Source: Hymenopus coronatus
Lineage: Eukaryota > Arthropoda > Insecta > Mantodea > Hymenopodidae
Direction: 5' to 3'
Length of the DNA stretch: 64,000 nucleotides
Assembly (NCBI GenBank): GCA_030762935.1
Contig: CM060893.1
Coordinates: forward strand, 11,452,001-11,516,000
This document shows, piece by piece, positions 43,142 to 53,012 of the stretch (position 1 is its first letter; the number at the start of each line of letters is the position of its first letter). The translations under genes were made by a program, and so were the position numbers. The notes below the pieces were generated by a model that ran no database searches, was not told the DNA's origin, and worked only from the letters and a program-made list of their open reading frames with translations.

Positions 43142-44660
43142 ATTGGATACAGAAGCAGTGTGGAACTATGAATTTGATATCACAGAAACATTCCATGTGG
43201 ATGACAGGATTGCAAACAAATGTAATAGTCTTACATCAGATTTACAAACTCACATCATAAATCATGAGGAAGAAAGGAAACACAATTGTAGCATTTGTGA
43301 TAAGGCTTTCACTCAGGCAGAACATTTGAATGCACATATTTTACTTCATGATGACCAAAGGAAACATAAGTGTAGTAATTGTGATAAGAGTTTCACGCAA
43401 GCATCACATTTGAGAGCTCATAGTTTAATTCATGAGGGTAAAAGACCCTTTAAATGTGACAAATGTGACAAGAGCTTCACTACCGTTTCAAATCTGAATG
43501 CACACATTTCTGTTCATGAGGATGAACGAAAACATAAGTGTAAGATATGTGACAAAAGTTTTCACGCAGCTTCACGTTTGAAAAGACATAATCTTATTCA
43601 TGAGGGCAAGCGACTCTACAAGTGTAGTGTTTGTGACAAGAGTTTTACTCAAGCAGCACACTTGAGGGCTCATAATTTAATTCATGAGGGCAAAAGACCA
43701 TTCAAATGTAACCAATGTGAAAAGAGTTTCACTACATCATCAAATCTGAATGCACATATTTTAATTCACGAGGGTAAAAGGCCATTTAAATGTGACAAAT
43801 GTGATAAATGCTTTAAAAAGTCATCAAATTTGAAAGCACATAATTTAATTCATGAGGGCAAAAGGCTGTATAAGTGTAACATTTGTAACAAATCCTATCT
43901 TACATCTTCACATTTGAGAGCTCATAATATAATTCATGAGGGCAAAAGACCATTTAAATGCGATAAGTGTGATAAGAGCTACACCACAGCATCTCATTTA
44001 AAAACACACAATTTAATTCATGAAGGTAAAAAGCCATTTAAGTGTGATAAATGTGATATGGGCTTTACTAAGTCTTCAAATCTAATAAGACACAGATTAA
44101 CTCATGAAAGGCTGTACAAGTGTAACATATATGGCAAGAATTTCACTCATGCATCGCATTTGAAAACACACAGTTTTATTTATGAGGGTGAAAGGGCATT
44201 TAAGTGTGACAAGTGTGATGAGAGCTTTACTCTGACATCAGATTTGAGAGCTCACAATTTAGTTCACGAGGGCAAAAGGGCACACAAGTGTAACATTTGT
44301 GAGAAGAGCTTTACTCAGGCAGCACATTTGAGAACGCATAATTTAATTCATGAGGGCAGAAGAAAACACAAATGTGGTGTTTGTGGTAAGAGTTTTCTTA
44401 CTCAATCACATTTGACAACACATAATTTATTTCATGAGGGCAAAAGACCTTTTAAATGCAACAAGTGTGATAAGAGCTTTACTATGGTATCACATTTGAA
44501 AACACATAGCCTAAGTCATGAAGGAATACGGTTTAAATGTGACAAGTGTGACAAAAGTTTTACTACGCCATCAAATTTGATGAGGCATAACTTATATCAT
44601 GTGGGCAAAAGTGCAACCAATGTGACAAGACCTTCACTTTACACTTTTGAAAAGACATAA
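43142..44660 (+). CDS. C2H2 zinc-finger gene, terminal exon with 16 fingers
   Basis: Acceptor 'gctgtgtttcag' (AG at 43140-43141). Phase fits exon 2 exactly; the stop is TAA at 44658-44660. It adds 506 residues to a predicted 616-residue protein, with fingers at about residues 158-597. Fifteen fingers have intact C-x2-C...H-x3-H. Finger 11 ('YKCNIYGKNF...THSFIY') has lost its second cysteine and last histidine and sits behind a shortened linker (THERLYK), dividing the array into 10 + 5. Linkers are mostly HEGKRPFK/HEGKRLYK rather than HTGEKPY. A degenerate finger-like piece precedes finger 1. Recognition helices repeat a few forms (QASHLRA, TSSNLNA, QAAHLRA), mostly H or N at position 3, and fingers 2-3 and 5-6 look like copies of a two-finger unit. 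It is likely a nuclear DNA-binding transcription factor; target unknown. Confidence 0.9.
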
Positions 44661-44822
44661 TTTATATCACGATGGCAGAAGGCTGATTACTGTCAGAAAA
44701 ACCTTCTCTGAGGCCTCACATTTATAATTCAGGAAGGCAAAAGGGTGTATAATTGCGACTGCTACAAGAAGACCTTCACTGAAGCCTCACATTTGAAACA
44801 ACTTAATTTAATCCACATTTAA
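44661..44822 (+). pseudogene. Decayed C-terminal fingers beyond the stop
   Basis: From about 44607 the finger reading continues in another frame ('KCNQCDKTFTLHF', at 44610-44650). After the stop, 'KTFSEASHL', 'KTFTEASHLKQLNLIH' and similar pieces run to 44822. A frameshift after finger 16 removed at least three fingers from the protein and left the present 19-residue non-finger tail. Confidence 0.8.
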
Positions 44823-44840
44823 ACCCCATAGAATGGAATA

Positions 44841-45947
44841 TGAAAGGCACTCTGAAAGTTTTGAGAATTGACTGCAAGTAGTTGTGCTAAGCCAACATAA
44901 TTCTTCCTAACTTTAGATTGAAGTTCAGAAAGTACATGTGCAAGCCTCAACAAAGTGCAGCGTCAGCACTATTGTGTGTGTCCATGCAGGTGTTGCTTTG
45001 ACACTAGGATGGATCTCAGGCAAGAGCATTTCTGCACTATAATTTTCTACAACTTTAAAGTTGGTTTAGGAGTGACAGAATGTCTTGAGAGACTGCATTG
45101 TTATTGGGTATCTTTTGCCTTTTGCAATTTAACATTTATAGATGGTTTACAGAGTTTAGAAAATGAAGGAATTCCCTCAAAGATGAAGACTGTGCAGGAT
45201 GGCCAATTTCAGCAACATTGGCTGAAAATGTGTGGAGGATTGTTGCACATGTTATCAGATTCAGGAATCCCTGAATATTAAACTGCCAGCAGCAAGGTCA
45301 CTCCGTAAAAAAAATCATGTTGTTTAATCTCCTCATAAATGAGCAGAAACAGGCATGTGTGCAATGGTGCCAGGAAATATAGAAAACTTTGATGGGGCAA
45401 GATCCAAATCATATTTAACATTGCAAACAGATGACAAAAGCTAGTGGCCAATATGATCCAGAAACCAAACAAGAGTCATCAGTCTGAGTCTTCACAGGAG
45501 AGGATCCCTCAACAAAAGTGAGGCAAGCCAGACAAAAGACTGTCACTGCCAGATGTACACCACAAGGATTCAATGATCTGAGAACAAAGTCCCCTAAGAC
45601 TAGTCTGTGTGGTGTTTTGTTGCACCATGACAATATTTCTACTCACACTGCATGAGAGACAACTTAATCTCTGCAGGGTCAGGAGTCAAGTACTTGACCT
45701 TCCTCCGTACAGCCCAAAATAATTTGAAGTCAATGATTTGAATCTCCTGAAACTGCACTAGTTGTTTACAAAAAATGTATTTGCACTCTTTCCAAAAAAG
45801 AATGGAGTTCAGTATTTGAAAAATGGTTTGAAAGGATGAGACATATTATAGAATGCAATAGAGAATACTTTGAATAGATACAATGATCATTTGTAAACTT
45901 TTAAAATTGTATTATGTTTATTTTCAAAACTTTCAGAGTGACCCTTG
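44841..45947 (+). mobile_element. Old mariner element (dead)
   Basis: 1107 bp with TA at both ends (44839-44840, 45948-45949). The inverted repeats share CACTCTGAAAGTTTTGA. Plus-strand scraps match a mariner transposase of the mellifera/Hsmar2 style: 'NFKVGLGVTECLERLH', 'YDPETKQES', 'LLHHDNISTHTA' with the second catalytic aspartate, and a terminal 'ECNREYFE'. Many stops and deletions. It sits in the 3' flank of the zinc-finger gene, 18 bp after the last decayed finger. Confidence 0.85.
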
Positions 45948-45949
45948 TA

Positions 45950-46345
45950 TGACTATATAGTTATATTTTGTTGTTGTGTGTGTTACTTGCTGCTATTTGA
46001 GGTAAATACAAAAGATGTGTAACTTTTTTCTATACGTGTTTCAACTAGTTCAGGGCAAGATTAGCAACAGTTTTATGTTCTGTACCTCCAAACTTGTTTT
46101 GTGTTCTGGTATACAACTGCAAACATATACTGAACAGTTCCTTGTCCCCACTAGTTGAGTGATAGCTTGAAAGAAATACCAGACTTGTGCTTGCACAGTT
46201 ATACCTTTCCATACACTGCCTACAGTTGTTTTCAAGATGGAGTGGTTTGCATGCTTAACAAGAATATTAATAACGGAGTTGGAGCAGAAGCTATATTTAT
46301 AAGATTTCACAAAATAAATTATAGCGACATCAGAAAGAAAGAAAA
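45950..46345. other. No recognised gene
   Basis: Unassigned. AATAAA at 46312-46317 is a possible poly(A) signal for the zinc-finger gene if the mariner lies in its 3' UTR. Nothing supports this beyond position. Confidence 0.3.
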
Positions 46346-47205
46346 TCTGATGTGTTCCATTCACATGACTTTCTCTATATCTCTGCAACAAATTATTTTT
46401 AAAAAGCTTAAGCTTCTATTTACTTCCCGCTAATCGAAAAAAAATTAGCAGAAATAGTCTTATTTCTTGCTCCCTTGTAAGTAGAAGCAAAATAAGGGAA
46501 TACCATAGGTTAAAGTGAAAGCCAAAAGCTGGTTGCTATGGGACTGATGTTCCTTTGTTTGTATGGACACGAGTTCATAAAGTCCTGTATGAGAAAAGTA
46601 TAAGTTTTTATAGTTTAAACCAAAAACAAGGAATATCTCAAAAACAATCAACTTCACAAAAAAAAGTATATATCATAAATTGTGTGTTTTAAAGTGCTCT
46701 ACATTTGTTGTGTGGTAAGTTTTTGTCCAGCTCTTACGCTTCGGCAGTTATGCAAAATTCCGTAAAATTGACACAGAATAAAGTAGTCATTAGAGGCTAT
46801 TCCCAGAAAATTCAAAATATACATTTTATTTGTCAAGTAAATATCTTTAATATACAATATTTTAATCAAAATCGTTAATCATTTTTTTGAAAATCAAAAT
46901 TTTCGAAAAAAGTTCCATGTAAAGGGTAGTTTGGGGTGGGGGGATTTTTCTCAAAATCCTTGTGTCGCATCCCTGGAAGATACTAAAATTAAATACCAAG
47001 TTTGGTATTCTACCGACTTTTTGTTTTTGAGTTATCGTGTTCACAGACACACACACACACACGGACCGTTTCCTGAAAATACTTTTTTTGGATACAAGGA
47101 ACCCTAAAACATATATTTCCGGTGAAATCTCGGTATCAAATTATTTGGTGGAGTGCAATACCTTCTCTATACACTATGTACATAGTACTTATAGAGAAAG
47201 TAAAA
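46346..47205 (+). repeat. Family A element, full length
   Basis: Starts 'tctgatgtgttccattcaca' and ends 'ctatgtacatagtacttata' and 'gagaaagtaaaaa'. CA tract at 47044-47060. One of the best-preserved copies, close to the copies at 51054 and 53046. Confidence 0.92.
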
Positions 47206-47439
47206 AGGTATGTTGAAAAATGTTTTAGCAGGTTCAGAAACAGATATGAGCAAGTATGGATAAAAAGAAAAAACAAGTTATTCAAATCTCATTTCAACCA
47301 GAAAATGCGAAAATATCAAGTATCTGGACTGGGAATAGTGATATTTTCTTGCTTAAAGGACAATATTTTGACTGCCTGAGGTTTTAAGAGGGTGTGAATA
47401 AGCCACTTGAGTGTGAATATGTTAGGGAAGCAACAATGC

Positions 47440-48260
47440 CTTGCACTGTAACCTTTGCAGATCTATTGTACGTCTCAATCTTAGTATCATTGATCCAGAA
47501 GTCTGACATTCAATGAACTGAATCAGACTCTGTACATGATGACTAAAAGCTCCTCATTTTTGGAAATTGACTCCCAAAAATGAGGACTCTTTGTTGAGCT
47601 AGTGCTGAGCACTTGCACAATAGATAACCAATTCTCTCACCTGCCTGTTGACATAGTGTACATGCAGGATTCACTTTCAGTCCCATTTTCCGTAGAGTTG
47701 TCTTCTAAGGGGACAGTGTCCTAAAAAGAGGTTTGTTGCCTATGAGAGCTTTTGCTTGCTTAATTTTAGTAGTTCTCTGACCTACTGCTACTCAGACTCC
47801 ATATGAGAGCTTTGGAGTGCCTGAAACATACAGATGCCTCATGTTTTTTGAGCAACTGGTCCTGATGACAGCCCTAATGTTGGTTGCTGAATTCCCCTCT
47901 TAACCACTTCATCTTGCTCTTTCATTCCCCATGTGCCCTTGTACCATTTCATCTCAACTGAATTGTAAGCATAGTGCTCTGAGGGACTTTTGGCATTCTA
48001 AGACCAGTTAATAAGGGTCTTTACGCTGGTTGACTCTCTAAGAGTAGAAGAATCTATCTATTACTGTAACATCCAAGTACTAGGTTAAATAGCAAATGTC
48101 TCTGCCTGAAATGTTTGTTCAAACTAAATGATAGGTTAGGACCATTGCATTGCATTAGAATCTGGCCCCTGTCCGAAATTTGGATTTAGAACCGTAAGCA
48201 TACCAGATTAGGCCTTAATTTTTGTTAGGTTCAACCTGTGCTCATTCACTGCTTGTAGGT
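47440..48260 (-). pseudogene. Non-LTR retrotransposon relic with RNase H-like piece
   Basis: On the minus strand, 'WYKGTWGMKEQDEVVKRG' near 47950-47900 resembles the end of a LINE RNase H domain (VPGHxGIxGNExAD). Near 47700-47580, 'GHCPLRR', 'ACTLCQQAGERIGYLLCKCS' resembles the C-terminal cysteine motif. Stops throughout. Clade not determined. Confidence 0.55.
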
Positions 48261-48611
48261 TAAAAGATAGTCAACGTGTTGTGGAACATACTTCAAAATA
48301 ATTGCCAATAGAAAAAAAAAAACTCGCCACTCAATAGCAGAATTAAGTAATGACAAACAGATTTTTCAATAAACTGTGTCTCAATTACAAAAGGAAAATG
48401 ACGAATATAAACTTATCTACTCTGAAGTGTTTGATAACATTGAAAACTCTTTGTACATAAGATATCAAGATTATTCAACATATTGGCACATGTAAACTAA
48501 GTAGCCATTCCTCAAAACCATTCAAACTTTTTTTATATACATATGGAAAGTACTTCGACACCATTCGATTGGGAAGAGAACTGTCTGTAATGTGCAGTAC
48601 AAGAATTTAGA

Positions 48612-48890
48612 GACTGATTCCGTGATCGCGTGGTCAAGCGAGCTTTCTCACCCGGAGGTTCGGTTCCAGGCTGGGGTGGGAAAATTTTGTTTAAGCAGAA
48701 TTATTCCCTATCCCCCACAGAGTTTGGTAGTATGTATATGATATATGTGTGTGTGTGTGTGTGTGTGTAGTGCTCTATATGAAGACAAGAAAGTGATTAA
48801 AAACCCAACGTTAAAGATCCTACAGTAATCGAGATGTTTCTAAAGGAAAGTTCCTGATATGACCATAAATGTTAAAGGGAGTCAGTAGTC
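48612..48890 (+). mobile_element. tRNA-derived SINE, family E, with TG expansion
   Basis: Head 'ccgtgatcgcgtggtcaagc' and box B-like 'ggttcggttcc'. The body 'agaattattccctatccccc' and 'gatatgaccataaatgttaa' match the copy at 34497. A TG run (48746-48768) has grown in the middle; the poly(A) tail is missing. Confidence 0.75.
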
Positions 48891-48944
48891 TCTACTCCCC
48901 CTAGGGATCCAGATGCCACGTGTGGAGGTTGCTTTGTCCTAGAA

Positions 48945-49775
48945 AAAGCCGCAAGCACATTGATTAAATAGATTATCACACCATCCACCACCCGTCCCCC
49001 TAATGCCGCCCCCTTCCACATGATCTCATAGAATAACAGTTGTGTGTCACTGTTAGCATATAAAATAATCACTTGAAAGGAAAACACCTGCAACCCTACC
49101 ACAGAATGTCAATCTAATCTATATAGGAACAGTTGCATATAATTAACATAAACTAGTCTAATCTAATCAGCGCTATAACAAAATTACTCAAGCTATTATG
49201 AAGAATGATTTCTCCCTCAAAAGCCACAAGCATACTGTCAAACAGTTGAATAAATAGATTGTCACAACTCAATACCCTTATCACCTCGCACATTCCAATT
49301 CCGCATTCCTTCTACACAACCATATCCTCATAGAATAACTATCATGTGACACTTACCACACAAAGCATTACATGAAGGAATGAATACACATACCAGCTGG
49401 AACCCCCACCACCATTACATTTCAAACTAATCTAAAACTATGCAGAGAAATATGCATGCATTTATCTAATTAAAAATTCTAACGTCATCTGGCCTACAAC
49501 ATGGCAGATGCTAAATTGGACATTTGCTATATATAATTACAGTTAAGAAAAAATAAAATGTAACCTCTATTACTACAGGTACTCAGACGTATATATACAC
49601 CTCCTATACCTGCTATCGCTAGCATCTCCAGACGCTCAATGCCAAAGAATCATTAAAGGTGAAAATACATATACGAGCTGGAACCCCACCATAGCATCTC
49701 AAGCTAATCTAAACTAGACAGAAAAGATGTGTACATTTATCTAATTAACTTAATAACACTACAATAAATTCTACA
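48945..49775 (+). repeat. Degenerate tandem repeat, about 280 bp unit
   Basis: Three diverged units. 'aaaagccgcaagcacattga...aaatagatt' at 48952 recurs as 'aaaagccacaagcatactgt...aaatagatt' at 49219. 'ctcatagaataacagttgtg' at 49025 recurs as 'ctcatagaataactatcatg' at 49331. The 'ccagctggaacccc...ctaatctaaaact' section at 49392 recurs at 49674. No coding signal. Confidence 0.75.
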
Positions 49776-49779
49776 TTAG

Positions 49780-50520
49780 CCAGAAATTATTATGGATTGC
49801 ATTATAAAAGTTCATACTCATACACCGTGCCGTATATGCAATAAGCGTAACACTAATGTACAATGAGATATCAAAGCATAAGGCGAAATCTGGAAATGAT
49901 TGCATATAAAATGACTCCTATTATTTTAAGCTTAGAGAGAGAGATAGAGTACCACCCACTCTTATCACTTCAATCCCTAATGCCAACTTAACCTAGGCCA
50001 CAATAGCAATTTGGAAGGCTTAAAACAGTTAAAGAAATGCTGGGAAAAGTGTACCGAGTTAAAAGGAGATTATGTTGAAGAATAAAAAAAAAATCTACCA
50101 AAATAATTTGTTTTTCTGTCCTTTTCTGAGTAGTTATTGAACGTCCCTCACATAATGAAACAAATTCTCCAAAAGTTTATCTTAAATACATAAAAGAGAA
50201 TAATTTGTAGAAAAGGGCACAGAACGTCACATGACTGTAAACATGTCTTGGAAGTCTGCAAAACAATTGCATATATTTGCGAGACTTTGAAAGGGTGCAT
50301 GAGCTACCAAATAGAAGCAAGCGAAAGTTATGAGTAGGAAGGCATTTTGAACACTACCCGTGAGCTGACAATTTCAAAAAAATAAAGTGTCATTGTAAAA
50401 TAATATTGCTATAACTTTTGAGAGAATTTTTAGCAATGTTTATAGGCTCCTTTTGCATGGTTTGTGTGAGGAAACGACGTTGAAAACTGTTCAAATATTA
50501 CAGATATTCTATAGGTATAT
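49780..50520. other. No recognised gene
   Basis: AT-rich DNA with no recognised repeat or coding signal. It lies in the 3' flank of the MADF gene. Confidence 0.4.
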
Positions 50521-50524
50521 AAAC

Positions 50525-50530
50525 TTTATT
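50525..50530 (-). terminator. Poly(A) signal of the MADF gene
   Basis: AATAAA on the minus strand, 52 bases after the TGA, in the expected place for cleavage a little further left. Confidence 0.6.
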
Positions 50531-50581
50531 ACTCTAGTGATAAACTTGTGACACACATACTCACACATATTCTGAGGAACT

Positions 50582-50992
50582 TCAAGGTGAATTTTCACCA
50601 AAGAAACACATAATATTTTCGTCTTTAACTTGAATAGTAAGCGCATTGTCTGATTGTCTGGGAATTACTGATCCTTGAGCTAATGTCCGTTCGCTTTCTT
50701 CTATCTCTTCCAGTTTTGTTTCAAAAATGACATCTTGTATCTTCTTTTTAAGTATTTCCAGACGTTTCCTGTTGTGTATTTCTCGCAGTTCTGTCTCCAC
50801 GTATTTAGCAAACACTGTGTGTTTGTCATCAACAGTTGCTGACGAGGGCTCCAACGTTTCTGTTGTCCTGAATATCTTGCACATAGGCGCCGGAGATGGC
50901 ACCGACGCTGCTTCTGTGTTACTGGTGCTGGCTTCATCGAGATCAATCATGTGAGGGCTACTGGGCTCCATTTGGGGTTCTTCATATGGAAT
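50582..50992 (-). CDS. MADF-domain gene, terminal exon (BESS-like region)
   Basis: Minus-strand acceptor 'gctttcatttcag' (AG at 50994-50993). 136 codons from IPYEEPQMEPSS to TGA. Phase 0 fits the donor at 60383 directly. Residues about 111-160 of the joined protein are P/S/T-rich and probably disordered. Residues about 165-202 ('FAKYVETELREIHN', 'KKKIQDVIFETKLEEIEE') form an amphipathic, probably helical stretch like the BESS motif that ends many MADF proteins and serves in protein-protein contact. The BESS assignment is by pattern and less certain than the MADF domain. A family A copy starts about 60 bp upstream of the acceptor. The polyadenylation signal is at 50530-50525. Confidence 0.8.
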   Translation of the reverse strand: MPYEEPQMEPSSPHMIDLDEASTSNTEAASVPSPAPMCKIFRTTETLEPSSATVDDKHTVFAKYVETELREIHNRKRLEILKKKIQDVIFETKLEEIEESERTLAQGSVIPRQSDNALTIQVKDENIMCFFGENSP

Positions 50993-51053
50993 CTGAAATG
51001 AAAGCACATCAAGGCACCTTATTTTGTGTTCCATGTGTGAGATTCAGAGAAAA

Positions 51054-51882
51054 AAAATCTGATGTGTTCCTTTCACATGACTTTCTGTAATAAATTATTG
51101 TTAATAAGCTTATCTTTTATTTATTTTATGTTAATCGAGGAAAATTAGCAGAAATATCTTATTCCTTGTTTTATTGTAAATACAAGCGAAATAAGGGAGT
51201 ACCATAGGTTAAAGTGAAAGTCAAAAGCTGGTTGCTATGTGACTGATGTTCCTTTGTTTGTGTGGACAGGAGTTGACAAATTCCTGTATGAGAAAAATAT
51301 GTTTTTCAAAGCTGAAACCAAGAAAAAGGAATATCTCAAAAACGATCAACTCCACGAAAAAAATGTATACAACATAAATTGTGTGTTTTAACGTGCTCTA
51401 CATTTTTTGTGTATTAAGTTTTTGTCCATCTCTCACGGTTTAGTAGTTATGCAAAATTAATCCAGAATAAAGTAGTCTTCAGAGGCTATTCCCAGAAAAT
51501 TCAAAATATACATTTTATTTGTCAGGTAAATATCTTTAATATATGATATGTTAATCAAAATCGTTAGAGCCATTTTTTAGAAAATCAAAATTTTCGAAAA
51601 AAATTCCATGTAAAGGGTAGTTTGGGGTGGAGGGATTTTTCTCAAAATCTTCGTGTCGCATCCCTGGAAGAACTTAAATACCAAGTTTGGTATTTTACCA
51701 ACTTTTCGTTTTTGAGTTATCGTGTTCATGGACACACGGACCTTTTTGTGAAAATGCTTTTTTTTAGATAAAGGGGACCCTAAAACATATATTTCCGGTG
51801 AAATCTCGGTATCGAATTTTTTGGTGCAGTGCAATACTTTCTCTATTCACTATGTACATAGTGCGTATAGAGAAAGTAAAAA
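51054..51882 (+). repeat. Family A element, full length
   Basis: Starts 'tctgatgtgttcctttcaca' after an A-run and ends 'ctatgtacatagtgcgtata' and 'gagaaagtaaaaa'. It lacks most of the CA tract ('ggacacacggacc'). It lies in the MADF intron close to the terminal exon's acceptor. Confidence 0.92.
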
Positions 51883-51884
51883 CA

Positions 51885-52280
51885 GCGGAAAAGTTTTTGA
51901 TGTGTAACCTTATATGTGTTTCTCAATAGGAATACATTTTATGTTATTGTATGTTAAAGATAAACCAACGAGTTATAAATCAATAGATCAGCTTTCAACC
52001 CAAACATTGTGAGTTTTTATTGCAGTTATGCTGGAGCTCCAGTGGTTCCATAAATTTATACATATTTCCAGACAATCTAAAATCATTGCTGCTTTTGCCA
52101 TGTAGTAATAAATTTTATCCGCCTGAAAACCAAGATAAGAGAGATTAGGTAGGAAGTGCCTAATCGTTATGCACGATTTTGTCAAGCCGCCATATTTTGA
52201 AACTATACTTTTGAGATGAGTAAGCCTTTTGTGGGTTAAATGTCAATTAAGCAGTACATTTGGACTAAGTTTTAAACCAG
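51885..52280. other. No recognised gene (MADF intron)
   Basis: AT-rich intronic DNA upstream of the THAP relic. No repeat recognised. Confidence 0.4.
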
Positions 52281-52284
52281 TATA

Positions 52285-52536
52285 ATGGTGAATGCGTGTG
52301 TGGTGTTTGGTTGTGGTTTCTCGAATGGCAGAAGCAATCAACTAGGAAAATCAAATATTTCAATATACAGGTTAGTGTGCTTATTAAAGTGATTTTACTG
52401 GGATACTTAGTGAAATAACTTATACATTATCGATTCTGCATCGGATTTCTAACTTGGAAATACCGTATAAAAGCTTGGGTGAAGGCAATTCGCAGACAAA
52501 ATTGGCAATCTACTCTGGTTTCTGGTGTGTGATCAC
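52285..52536 (+). pseudogene. THAP-domain gene relic (two exons)
   Basis: Exon 1 (52285-52370) reads MVNACVVFGCGFSNGR... and ends 'ISIYR' at a donor 'gttagt'. The start and C-x4-C spacing are those of a THAP zinc finger. After a 74 bp intron-like gap, 52445-52530 reads 'IKAWVKAIRRQNWQSTL', the THAP helix (W-x-x-x-I-x-R-x-x-W). Then 'gtgtgtgatcac', the expected C-x2-H region, is out of frame. The exon 2 acceptor AG appears mutated (gg), so this is a broken copy. Gypsy sequence begins directly after it. THAP domains bind DNA and occur in P-element transposases and host regulators; which this came from is unclear. Confidence 0.7.
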
Positions 52537-53012
52537 AACCTCGGTTGTTGAACGGGTCTTCATGCGATCACTTGTTACCTGTATATTTTGGCGGGTCATC
52601 GCATACATGTCATGAAGTCGGTCTATGAGATGCTTAACATGTCATCTAATGGGTGTTCTATCCCAATAAGAGCCCTGAACATCAGGTCGCAAGGCAGATG
52701 CAGCTCACTGCCAAAAATCAAACTGGCCGGTGTCAACCCATGGTGTCGTAGGTTGAACGACAGGCCAGCAAGAAAAGTGGCACTCTCACACCCCATTCTC
52801 TTTAATGATTGGTCACAACCTTCCTCAAATGTTCTTCTATTTACCGCTTAACCATGCCGTCTGGCTGTGGGTGAAGAGGTGTCGTGTACGTCTTGCGCAC
52901 TCCGAGTCTCTCCAGTGTTTTCCTCATGAGGTTACACTCAAAATTGGTATCCCATAGCAATAAAACAGCACTTCCACCAGGCAGTTGGCGATGGTATTGG
53001 CCTCTTGGTTAG

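Noticed and set aside
52588..52851. Plus-strand frame within the gypsy integrase
   Set aside because: The minus strand of the same interval carries clear integrase motifs, so this is the shadow frame.
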